64,000 nt of DNA. It comes from Lumnitzera littorea (taxonomy: Eukaryota > Streptophyta > Magnoliopsida > Myrtales > Combretaceae). Where the stretch lies: positions 78,094,662 through 78,158,661 of the forward strand of contig JAMXBB010000011.1 in NCBI GenBank assembly GCA_024138015.1, read 5' to 3'. The notes below the pieces were generated by a model that saw only the letters and a program-made list of their open reading frames with translations, was not told where the DNA came from and searched no databases. Below are positions 26,401 through 36,965 of this stretch, piece after piece (the first letter of the stretch is position 1; every line of letters starts with the position of its first letter). Position numbers and translations under genes: made by a program.

Positions 26401-29400
26401 ATGGAAGGACCTTAACACTCTTTTCAAGAGCTAAAGACCTCATTATGAGGTCCTTCATTGTTGCATAGTGGTGCTTCAAATTTTAGGGGTCCTTAAAGGA
26501 CTCCAAAAGGCTTTTTTTTTTTTTTTTTTTTTTTTTAACTTTACATTGTCATGTCAATAAAAACTATAAGCAAATTTGTAAAGGAAAAACTGAAAAAAAA
26601 AAAAAAAAGAAATATGGGACCCACTAAAACTTAAAAAAAATACGAAGTATTTTGCTTAAAGGTTTTCACGAATAAAATGAAAAAATTCTTAAAAATAAAA
26701 ATTTCTTAATATATTGAAGTGACATTTTAAGGAAATTAAAGAATATCTTAAGGTTAGGGATGATCTTAAAAAAATTATGACATATAAAATGCACTTTTCT
26801 TGCTTGGATGGAAAATTTTATATCATTTATTTACTTATTATTATTATTAGAAAGATAAGAGGTAGTGGTTAAGCAAGGATGGCTTAGAATAGGTAACAAC
26901 TCATGAAGTTGTCTCAAGACACGATCTACCTTGGGAGTGACCAGTAGAGGTAGGTAAAATGCAATTCCGCTTGGTTTAAGGATCAAATTGAAATTAATTG
27001 CATTTTGTGCTTCCATTCAATTTTGAGTTAAATTAACTGAATTTATTTTCTATCAATTTTTTTATTAATTTTACTATGTCTATATGATTATATATTGATA
27101 TGTCTTATCTTTATTTGTATTTAATTGATTTTACTTCTTAATCATGCTATAGTTAGCTTGAGGCGATTTGATTTGCATTGGTTTTTCAAACCCAACCACT
27201 CTAAACAGTTTCAAATGTCAAACTAAACCATATTATAACATAATCATATTTGACAATTCGATTTGATTGGGTCCATTCGGTTAACACTACCAGTGGCTAA
27301 TGACGCCTATGTTGGGTGGCTGTCATCCTCCTGGATGCCTATTTTTGTCTGTTTGTTTGTTTTCTTTTTCACTATTTTCCTTTTTTATCTCCAATTTTCA
27401 AGAATTAGTGCTCTATATCAAAAGAAAAATTAGGTAGCATAATGTGGAGGTTATGTCAGATACAGAAATTTTTAATGTGCATGTCGGATTGTCAAGGCTT
27501 TAGTTAAAATTTCAGGTCTATGACTTTAAGACTCTTTTTCATTTGTTAATATTAATGATTGCTCCATAACAGCCAAAGTTTTAGGAAAGGAATTTTTTTT
27601 TTTTTTTCTAAAATCTCCTTTGATTTTTCAAAATGTGATTTTATTTCTTTAAAACTTTATTGAAAATATGCACGCGCCCATTCCATCAATCCATCGTTAA
27701 AGCCTCCAAAACATTGCTAAAAGATTATAATTATCAATAATTTTAGGGGTTTAGCAATTCTGAAAATATATATACTTATTCTTAGAAAATTACCCGATGA
27801 AAAAAAAAAAAAGTACATTCTGAAAATATCTGCCCTGGCTAAGATTTTTTATATATATTTGAAGTTTCCCTTCATTTAATTGGGCTAATAAAACCTTCTG
27901 TGTGTTGCAAAACTTATGGCGAATATGCAACATATGTACAAAATGTGGTAAAAATGGCATTTTTGTTTATTATAAACCTTTTAGTGGATGTGGTAGATGT
28001 ATTTCCAATTATGGTGTGATCGTTTCATCGTGATAAATAAGGAAAATTCTTTTATTACACCCTTTTTGGTGGATGCACAATTTCACTACCAAATATTAAT
28101 ATTATACATCTATATTATTATGGTTCACTAATACCTTTTGATGATCACTGTTATCAATGACTCTATTCTAATTTATGCTAAAACGAACATTTTCATGTAT
28201 TACAGACTTTTTGGCAAATATGTAATAATACAATCAAAGTTGGTAAATAAATTTGTTCTCATGTGTGGTAAAATAATAATTTGTGCTTGATACAGGCTTT
28301 TGGGTGAATAAAATGATAGGACAACCAAATGCGATAAAATTGTTAGAATGTGGTAAATGAAAATTTTGATCGATATAGACTTTTTGCAGGTGAATATGGT
28401 AATATAATTACTAAATAAGATAAAAAGAGTGTTTAATTACATTTAAAAGGGGGAAATTGTTAATTGCATTACAAAACTTTTTTTTTAACTGTTAATGATC
28501 CTTATTTTTATTATATAGTTTAGGAACTTTATTATGTAGTAACTCTTAAGTGATTGTATTGTAAAATCTTTGTTATTTAATTATGATGGAAATATAATAA
28601 ATATTGGCGTAAATTTGTCCTATTTTATATTTTTAGGTGACCTGCTATGCTGTAGCAGTATTCTATGGAAGGCAAATATTTGCATGGGCCCTCGTATCGT
28701 GCTGTAACTGTAGGTGGATGTAGAATCTATAATCAACGTTGATCGTGATTAATTAATTATTTATGAATAATAAGTTAAAATTTGAAGAAAGGAACACGTT
28801 ATTATTTCCCCCCGACAAGGAGGAAGTCATGGGGATTGAAACCAACCAAGTCACACCAAAAGACTGACAATATATACAATATACATATATAAATAGATAT
28901 ATATATCAATGTATATATATATATATATATATTCACACCAAAAGCATTTCTAACAAATGTTTCCTACTTACACTCTTAAGGGGAAATTATTATAATGAAA
29001 TTGGAGGTGGAAATTTTCAATATCAGTTACAATTATAGTGTAAATGCAAAAGTTATTTATTAACACAAATTGTATAGGATTCGCATAAAATGTTGATATA
29101 AGACAACTTACTCGATATTATATCTACTAGTTTTTTCTAAAAGTTGTAATATAATTGTATTTATTACGGATATTTACCACTATTACTTATAGCAAATAAA
29201 TCTCAGACAATTTTTTTAAAGAGATTAATTAACATTTTGATCCGCTATTTAGTAAGGAAAACGAATTTGTTATATCTTATGAGGGGAGTAGTATTCATAC
29301 ATAAAGTAATAATAAATTTAGTTGGAATCCGGAAATTAAGAGACGTTCCAATGCTTCTAAATGGGAGGAAATATAAGAAAAATTTTCGTAAGTGGCCAAA

Positions 29401-30183
29401 ATAATAATAGATAAATAAATAAATAAAAAGGGAAAGTGTTACCCCATATCTTTGCAGGCCAAGAAGCAGAAGAGTGCTGAAACCGGTGAGTAGCACCCCA
29501 GTCCACACTGGGATATGGAACAATATATTCAAAGCAAATGCTGTCCCAATAACTGAAATAAAATCCAAGAGGAAATAAAAAAGAAAGAAAATAATTCAGA
29601 TATATTATCTTATATATAATATATGTATATATATATAGACAAAGTAGATATGATTTGAAAAAGAAAATTATGAATATAAATATGTGTATGTATGTATATA
29701 CATGCCTTCAGGTATATCAGCAGCAATGACAGCAGCTTCTGCCAGCAGCCAAAGACAGTACTTCACGTGCTTAGGGTACTCGGCTTTGCACAGCTCCGAC
29801 AAGTGTCTCCCTTCATATATATATATATATATATATATATTGAGTATTAATTAGGAGTATTATAATAAAACCAGCTCAAACTATATTGATATGTATGTGT
29901 ACCAGTGGTGACACCAAGATTTGCAGCAAGAGATTGGATAATGAGAGCAAATATCAACCCTATCAGAACCACCCAAAGCAGCTGAAACCATTCATTTAAT
30001 CAAAACTTCACCAAAATAATACATAAACACGCACACATATATTTGATTTAGCTTCTCTTCTAGTATGTATAGATGTTTACCTCATATCCGTGTTTAGCTC
30101 CTGCTTGAAGATCTGTTTCCACTGTAAAAATGAAACCATAATACTAAACATGTGTCGTCGTAGTGTCGCCAAAGATAAAGGGA

Positions 30184-30224
<41 letters not shown>

Positions 30225-30714
30225 ACATACAGTTGCCAGGATCAAGATATGCCAATGAAACAAGGAAACCAGGACCAACAAATGACAAGAATCTTCTCCA
30301 TCCAGGTTTCTGAAATAACCAAAATAAAGTAAGTTTTTAAGTGTATTTCACTGAGAATTATCAGTGCTAGAAGTCCACAGTGCAAAGAACTTAACGAAAT
30401 CATCAAATCATTAAACCAATACCATGATGTTGCAAAAATTAATAATAATAATAATAATATATAGCCAGTTAGTGTTTCATAAAAGATTTTTTTGTTTTAC
30501 GGGGAAATGAAGCGGAGGAAGAGACCTGATGGTGATGAGGATGATGGTGTTCATCAATCTTAATCCTAAGTTCACATGAGGTTGATAGGTTTGTACTTCC
30601 CGCCGAAATGCAATTATTTGCACCATCACCATCACCGACAGCCCTCGTAGTTGCAGATGATAAAACCGCACCGTTTCCACCATCGTTCGACCTCTCTCCA
30701 TGCCCTATCTCCAT
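23443..30714 (-). CDS. NRAMP5: NRAMP5-like divalent metal transporter, 13 exons, 556 aa
   Basis: Proton-coupled Mn/Fe-type metal importer of the NRAMP family, predicted in the plasma membrane. Exons in transcript order: 30526-30714, 30231-30309, 30081-30121, 29903-29981, 29706-29810, 29443-29552, 25743-25924, 25575-25644, 25310-25483, 25121-25225, 24381-24512, 24208-24303, 23443-23751. Phases join throughout; intron 5 is GC-AG. Metal-site motifs are intact: DPGN (86-89) in the first membrane helix and MPH (261-263) in the sixth, plus the GQSSTITGTYAGQYIMQGF transport signature. The C-terminus PYREDLADIPLAE closely resembles rice NRAMP5 as I recall it, favouring the NRAMP5 clade over NRAMP1/6. 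The N-terminus has a His-rich DEHHHPHHHQ segment. Function is inferred from family; the substrate is not proven. Confidence 0.94.
24605..25110. mobile_element. Palindromic MITE, copy 2, in NRAMP5 intron 10
   Basis: Related to the element at 6980-7373. The left end has ACTTCTAATATTTTACG and TCTTAATTTTTCATTTAA. The right end carries AAATGAACTAAATGAAAAAT and ends TTTTGTACTTTTC. It is about 115 bp longer than copy 1, probably through an internal insertion near 24.85-24.95 kb. It lies wholly inside the intron, ending about 10 bp from the donor of exon 10 (25121-25225), so it could affect splicing of that exon. Confidence 0.6.
25925..29442 (-). other. NRAMP5 intron 6, 3.5 kb, repeat-bearing
   Basis: The largest intron of the gene, between the exons ending LQRYG and starting VRKLEM. 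It holds a near-palindromic GACCTCATTATGAGGTC at 26443-26459, long T and A runs near 26512-26536 and 26593-26608, a set of diverged direct repeats at about 27.9-28.45 kb (listed separately) and an (AT)n run at 28911-28931. No coding exon was recognised inside. Confidence 0.75.
27890..28445. repeat. Diverged tandem repeats inside NRAMP5 intron 6
   Basis: Variants of a unit resembling TATTACAGACTTTTTGG-TGAATATGGTAAT recur near 27966, 28050, 28198, 28289 and 28372, at spacings of roughly 83-91 bp with one of about 147 bp. Each is followed by a variant of AATGTGGTAAAA. This looks like an old minisatellite-type expansion. Unit boundaries are approximate because identity is low. Confidence 0.55.
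29815..29840. repeat. (AT)n microsatellite in NRAMP5 intron 4
   Basis: A pure AT dinucleotide run begins five bases upstream (in transcript sense) of the acceptor of exon 5 (29706-29810). Its length could influence acceptor use because it replaces the usual T-rich tract. Confidence 0.9.
30187..30221. repeat. (GA)n microsatellite in NRAMP5 intron 2
   Basis: An uninterrupted GA run (CT on the transcribed sense) close to the donor of exon 2 (30231-30309). It is probably length-polymorphic between individuals. Confidence 0.92.
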
Positions 30715-30718
30715 ATCC

Positions 30719-30723
30719 CTCTC

Positions 30724-30764
<41 letters not shown>

Positions 30765-30766
30765 CT
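30719..30766 (-). repeat. GA/GAAA microsatellite in the NRAMP5 leader
   Basis: On the + strand a CT run is followed by a CTTT run. In the sense of the gene this is (GAAA)n then (GA)n ending about 5 bp before the start codon. It therefore occupies much of the predicted 5' untranslated region, where length variation could affect expression or translation. Confidence 0.9.
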
Positions 30767-30818
30767 TATACGGAAGATAGCTCAAATGGACACACAAGTA
30801 GTCTTTCCTCCTATTGCA

Positions 30819-30826
30819 TATTTATA
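30819..30826 (-). promoter_or_regulatory. Putative TATA box of the NRAMP5-like gene
   Basis: The - strand reads TATAAATA, a canonical plant TATA box, about 105 bp upstream of the start codon at 30714. With normal spacing, transcription would begin near 30790-30797 and give a leader of about 80 nt made largely of the purine microsatellite. Position and motif support the call; no transcript data are available. Confidence 0.6.
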
Positions 30827-30829
30827 GTC

Positions 30830-31914
30830 TATGGAGAAAGAAAAATGATTAAAATATATTGGTAGTATGAATTTTAAAAATGTTATTAACCTTAATTTAT
30901 ATACTGTACATATATTAAATTAAAGTTTTATTGATATCTAGCTGTTAAATGAATATAACATATTGGATATAGACCGCATCTACCCTTTTACTTTGTTTTA
31001 AGTCCAGTGCACAGGTGACAAAATAATAATCTCACCCCATAGTTTGGACTCTGAATATATTTTAGACTTTTTGCGCGTAAAAAATGTCGAATTTTGGGAT
31101 TTCCCTACGGCGAAGGAACTTTGACCACCATCTTCACCGGTTTCGGCATTTCGTTTGTCTTTTTTCTCTTCTCTATCGTAGACAGGTGCAATTCCTTCGG
31201 CCGATGAAGTGGCTCAAACAATAGTTCTCATTGCTGTTGTGTTTTTATTTTTCAATTACCTCAGCTCCATGGTCTTTATCTGCGATGGCGCCTCGATTAG
31301 AAAAAATCTAAAATATATATATATTCTTTTTCCGGGTGATAATAACGAGATCTGGTTTAGATTATTTCAACGTTGGTTAATCTTAATATATTAATATATT
31401 AGTATAAGACACACAAAATTCGCATTTCACCTTACGGTTGGGTAAGTAATATTTAGGACTCATTTGGATCTTTTTTTTTTTTTTTTATCTTATCTGTATC
31501 TATTTAAAATTAATTATTTAAAAATTCATGTTATTTATTTTTATTTAAAATCATTTATTTAAAAAATTAGTTTTTCATCATTTATATAATTATATCATTT
31601 TTTTTTTCTCATTTATTTGTTGCCAAACTAATCTATTCGAGTAAACATTGAGCAGCTGCAAAACAGACATGGAGTAGACAAACCAAACCCAGCCTTAGTT
31701 TATTTAAGGTACTACGGCATCCGGATGACAACGATTATTCTTGCCATGGCATAGATCTGGTCAGTCAACTACTGCATGAAATACGAGGGAAGAGGACTTT
31801 GGGTAGACCGAGTATAAAAATGATTGATTTGGTGGATGATTGGAGTTACATGAGGATGAGATAGATGTTAGAGCAATAGCGTATGTGGTCCATCCAAAAT
31901 TAAAAAAAAAAAAA
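30830..31914. other. NRAMP5 upstream DNA, no gene recognised
   Basis: Contains the presumed distal promoter of the NRAMP5-like gene. A small ORF near 31209-31394 lacks an ATG start and any known domain. Near 31720-31900 there is a G+C-richer patch without recognised coding content. Confidence 0.45.
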
Positions 31915-32078
31915 ATTTAATAATATTAATATATTACGTGAATCGATAAATAATATATAAATATTTAAAAATAAAAAATATATTTTAAAAAAATATTAAT
32001 TATATATTTATATATTAATATTTTATTAATACTTATATATTATTTATTGATTTACGTAATGTATTAATAATATTAAAT
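31915..32078. repeat. AT-rich inverted repeat (hairpin or MITE-like)
   Basis: The arms 31915-31960 and 32033-32078 are each 46 nt and pair with only 4 mismatches (for example ATATTACGTGAATCGATAAA against CATTACGTAAATCAATAAA in reverse complement). A 72-nt AT-rich spacer separates them. This could extrude a cruciform or be the body of a small foldback element. No target duplication was identified. Confidence 0.85.
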
Positions 32079-32559
32079 CTTTATTTCGTTTATAAGATAT
32101 AACATGCGGAAAAAAAAAATTATCCGTAGGAGAGCCTCGAAATTCGAGTTAAAGTATCCATCTGATCGCTTGAAATGTGGTATTAGGTAAGAATGGGTCA
32201 CTCCCGGTCGGTCATGTTTCCATTTCCATCGGTCCTCATCGGAGGAGAATCGACGAGTCTTAAAAGCAGCATGCATCAAATTCTTTTGTGAGGCAAATGT
32301 ATATTAATAAATATATACAAGTTATGGAAACCAAGACTTTTAAATAGGCAAAAATTATTATCAATGAAAAGGCCTAAGTAGGAAGAAATTCTAAGATTAT
32401 CATTATTAGTATTTTTTCAAATAATAAATCTTAAAAATACTAAAATGATGCCCATTTTTTTGGGGTAATATAATATAATTAACTAGGAAAGAAAATTGTC
32501 CAACACAGAAGACAACCTGATCAAACACGATTAGCTTGGCATTAAAGAAAAATGGTTTT

Positions 32560-33215
32560 GTCACCAAGCTATAACGACACTCTGATCCATATAAGAGTTA
32601 ACAACAACAATATCCAAAATATCCAAAGGAAATTTAATAAAAAAAACTTAGCATTAATGTTCAACTTCGATCCTTCTTTTACCATCACATTAGTAAGTTG
32701 GTTCGCTTCATGCCTAATCTTGTAAAGTGTAATATCATCAAAGTGACCAAATAAAGGTAAGCATTACCTAATAATGAACGAGTTTGAATGGCTACTTTGG
32801 CATCCTTGCTTAACAAGATCATAGAGGAGCCGTTTGATTCTAGAATAACCTTTTTCTATCCCCTCTCATTCATTAACTATAGACCTAATAAAATGGCTTG
32901 TAGATTTGCTTCCAAGGGCATCAATCCTAAACTTTTCCTCCAAGCACTCCCTTGAATCCTCCCCTCATAGTCACGGCCTATGGCAACTGATAAGGATCGT
33001 GGACCAATTATGTGCTCCCAAGCTCGAAGACTCGCTTGTACGGTTCTTAAAGCTGTATGAAGAGAGTTAAACTTTGAAAAACAATGCATTCTCCAATCTG
33101 ACCCATTGGGTTACTTTGCTCTCCATCTCATCCAAGAAATTATCAAGGTAACTGACTTGTTACCAAGCCAATCCCTCCACAATATGTAATGAGTTCCAAA
33201 TTAGTTATACTTTAA
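32560..33215 (-). pseudogene. LINE relic: RNase H-like domain
   Basis: The - strand translates, with stops and frameshifts, into a plant non-LTR (L1-type) RNase H region. Recognisable segments are AIGRDYEGRIQGSAWRKSLG, then LEANLQAILLGL, ERG-KKVILES, KDAKVAIQTRSLLG, and a final LYKIRHEANQLTNVM, equivalent to the usual V-R-AN-AD segment. The Asp/Glu catalytic pattern is disrupted. On the right it is replaced abruptly near 33215 by unrelated LTR-like DNA. This is a dead fragment. Confidence 0.75.
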
Positions 33216-33923
33216 TTCACGATTTTTCATGATTTTTTTTTAATATTTGAGTTTATTTTTAGATAATAACACTTAATTGAGTAAAATTTTGTTTTTAAAG
33301 TTTTAAAACAATCTATACGAGAAAAGGAGAAGACAAAAACAAATTTCACTCAAATCGGAGCTAAAATGAATAAGTTATGAAAATTTAAAAATCGATATAA
33401 TCGAACCGTATGATTATGTTATTTTAAGGAAAATTTGGAGCTTATTTTCAATTATTATAACTTAGGACACAACCAAAAGACACAACCATGTTCTTGATCA
33501 TGTCATTTCTAGTTTTTTTTTTTTTTTTTAAAAGAAAGAGAAACAACATATAGCACAGTCAAGTATACGGCCCAAAGATACGATCGTGTCTTTTCTAACT
33601 AACCCAATTTTTTTTATCTCTTTATATATCAAGCCTTGTTATGGTTTATTCAAGAGAGGAATATATTACATACAAATCTTATAGAGTTTTTCAAACCAAA
33701 GACATTAACAAAAGCAAAGCATAAAGAAAATTTCAAGATTTAATTTTTCTTTAAATTTCATGATTTTCTTTTCTATAATTCTTTACTCTTTATTTTTAGA
33801 TTTTTACTTTAGAATGTATAGATAGTAAATCTTCAGTATCTAGCTTATGTAAAACCTAGATCTATTTATATGACATAATTAGTATTTGACTAATTTAATT
33901 CTTTAGTTTTTTCTTGGTTCAAT
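33216..33923 (+). mobile_element. Probable Ty3/gypsy LTR fragment
   Basis: Non-coding. Phrases such as AAATCGGAGCTAAAATGAAT and, near 33840-33890, CTTCAGTATCTAGCTTATG with AAAACCTAGAT recall LTRs of Athila-like gypsy elements as I know them. Ends are not defined, so superfamily assignment is tentative. It fills the gap between the RNase H relic and the solo LTR starting at 33924. Confidence 0.4.
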
Positions 33924-36900
33924 TGTTACGTCTTGAAGTGGCAGAATCGTAACAGTCTTACCTACAAACTATTCTAAAACAAAAACTGACTATATAATCA
34001 CCATCTTAGACTTGATTTACACAAAGCATAAATAATTAACACGCTTTAAAATAAACAATTCATAATTTAAACATGATATCTACTTATGAACTTAAAAAAT
34101 ATATATACTTATATTAAAATAATCTAAGTATATTTACAAAATTTAACAATTTACACATAATCTACTTAAATAACACATAAATTATTATTAAAAAATGTAA
34201 GGATAGAATCCAAACTTAAAAGTATAATTGTTCCTCAAGTTATTATCGTCACTCCTCCCATGATCCAATAGTTGCTAACTTCAAGATAATTATAATTCGC
34301 TTCTTAATTAGCACTTGCAACAAAGTCTATAGGAATGTAAGCAACCACAACTTAGTAAGTTGAGGTGGAAACTTAAACCATACAACAAACACAAATAAGG
34401 TTATCGATCAAATTATTAGGTATAATGCATGTTTAAGGAAATACCATCGCATGATGTTGTCCAACCCGTCGTGAGATTAGAGAAATTGTATCTGCTTTAA
34501 TCAGGGTTAAGGAGTTTCCGTTAATACAACAGTTAACGACTAAACATAGGCTTATGTAATGGAGACATCGCTCCTCTTACAACTACTTTTGAACAATTAA
34601 CTTCACCTTTGCTGCGACCTCTACTCTTGTCACTTAATTCGATTAAGGATGAAGAAGGGACCAATTATGCCATCCAGCATTATCCCTTTCAAAGGGATCT
34701 GTATTTGGGTAAAGAATCTTAAGGAGTTGCTGTATATGTCTGATTTATGATTACAAGTCATATATTTGATTAGATCTAATTTAAAGTGATTAATCGTTCC
34801 ATACAAATTATACAAATACAAGTTAAACAGCAAATCGACATCATAATCAGAGACTCAGAACAAGCACATACATATGACTGACTATCTAACAAGCACAATC
34901 AAATACAACTTAAGCCTCTGAGTACTATAAATTAGTACTTCGAAATACAGCAACATATTAATTCCAATTTACCTGGTATATTTGGTCGCTCACTCAACCA
35001 ACCGCAAATCGACTCGTCTTCATGTGTCTTATAATATATAATATAAATGCATTTTTAGTATTTATATCTTGATGATATGTATATATATATATTAGGTTAT
35101 GATTTAACTTAATTCTTCTCATATACATAATAGTTATTATTAATTCATCCTAAGTTAGTTTAGGGTTCGGTTTCCGAATCTGGTTCTGATTTAGGTTCTA
35201 AAGTGGTTCCAATTAAGGATATTATACGTAAAGCCTAAAAATACGATTTGAACACAAATGTGAAATTCATCACATTAGGCTTGAGTATCCTAATTATCAC
35301 TTTTAGTTTTAAATTAGTATTCTATTTTACCTGGTATACTTAAATCTTTATTAATGTACCAAACTTACTCTCGATATGAGAAAATTTTACATTTCTCATA
35401 TAATTATCTAAATTTAAGTCTCTTACCAGGTTTTATATATATTCCTATTATTAGTATAATATCAATATTTATTCTAACATTTTCTATTTATTATATTTCC
35501 AATTTTTGCATATTATGTATTATTATCTATTATATACATAATACACACTTAATATTTCTATCACTTTAAATATCATTTCCCAACATTAATTAACATCTCA
35601 AAATATATATATTCATCTTAGATTAGATTTTACTCTTAATTACTATAATTTACAAAATTAACTTAAAATACACAATTTTTACCTATTACATATATACTAC
35701 ATAATACCCTAATAGTTACATCTAACTCCCTAAATGTTACAAATATCATACTTTATTAGATTTCAACATCCTAAAACATATAATTATGTACTAAATTAGT
35801 AATTATTTATTTAATTATCCTAAAATTACCCATTTTATACATCATTTTAAGGCCTAAAAATTTTGAAAATTAATTTTTGAAAATAGGGCTCCATAGTACT
35901 ATTCTATAACTCTTAAATAGTCTATACAAAATTTTTAGGCTCAAAACTATACTCTTAAGGTCATTTATTTCTAACACAAACAAAACTCGAATTTGTACAG
36001 TTTTTTAATGACAATCTATTTATAGACATAAATTCATCAAAACAAAACTTTTTCCTAAATCTACATACAATAAAATATCATAATAATAAAATTCATAATT
36101 TTAATAAATTTCATAAAATTGAGCTGGAAATAGACTCACTTGGCCGTGGGGATTCCGGCTACTAGCAGCGGCCCTAGATGTGTCAAAGAAGTTGGGCGGT
36201 GGTGGTGGAGTGGCGTGATGGTGGCCATTCATTTTTAGGTGGTCGTCGAATGTGGGTTTCTTTCTAAAGCTTTAATTGCACAAATTTTTTGTAATTTTTG
36301 TAAAAACCCTAATTCCTTCTAAATTTCAATACTCTCTAATTTTCTAGGGTTTCAAATTAACCAAATGAGCCTCTGTAAAAATTTGGCTATTTATAAAAGT
36401 CTTAGGGATTTTTTGTATATTAAATTGAGGTGATGTGACCCTTATTATCTTCCAAAATTGCTTTTTATTTGGCTTGATTTAATTGGTTGCTTTTATTTGT
36501 TAAATATCAAGCTATTACGTCTCAATTCTGGAAATTTTCTCATTTTTCCTTAATTATTTATGAATTTTATTTAATTAATTAATCTTATTTTAGCACATTT
36601 CACGTATTTTAAGTAATTACGCGTATTTCTACATATATGTAAATTCATATATGATATAAATAAATACTCCTAAATATTATTTAAGTTATTTTATAATTTT
36701 TAGTATGTATATAATTTATCTCTAACGATTTATTAGTTATCGAAATATATTTTACGCATTTTTAATAAATAACGAATAATGTACTTAAAATTTGAAAATT
36801 TTATATTATCTTATTTTATTACTTATTTTCTTAAATTTGAACTTATGGGATCGCCTTTACTAATATCCTTAGCTTTGTCATAGAATTTAAGCTAAATCGG

Positions 36901-36965
36901 ACAGTTTACTCGATTGTCCTAAATTCTACGAATTGAATTTTGAGTAGCTAATTGTAGGGCTTACA
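33924..36965 (+). mobile_element. Solo LTR-like repeat, copy A
   Basis: About 3.04 kb, starting TGTTACGTCTTGAAGTGG and ending GTAGGGCTTACA. Flanking pentamers are TCAAT and TCAAC, consistent with an aged 5-bp target duplication. Two other copies in this window align with it: an inverted one at 39231-42420 and a direct one at 42744-46021. No gag or pol coding is present inside or beside it, so it is a solo LTR or a large non-coding element. The length, TGTTACG start and non-coding body resemble the long LTRs of Del/Tekay-type gypsy elements, an inference from general knowledge. A TE-internal ORF at 35354-35569 is low-complexity and not a gene. Confidence 0.75.

Noticed and set aside
30608..30865. 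85-aa + strand ORF with a Ser-Leu repeat
   Set aside because: It is the antisense of NRAMP5 exon 1 plus the CT microsatellite.
31209..31394. 61-aa hydrophobic ORF upstream of NRAMP5
   Set aside because: It begins with GTG, not ATG, ends in AT-rich sequence and matches no family I know. A secreted small peptide gene cannot be excluded but is unsupported.
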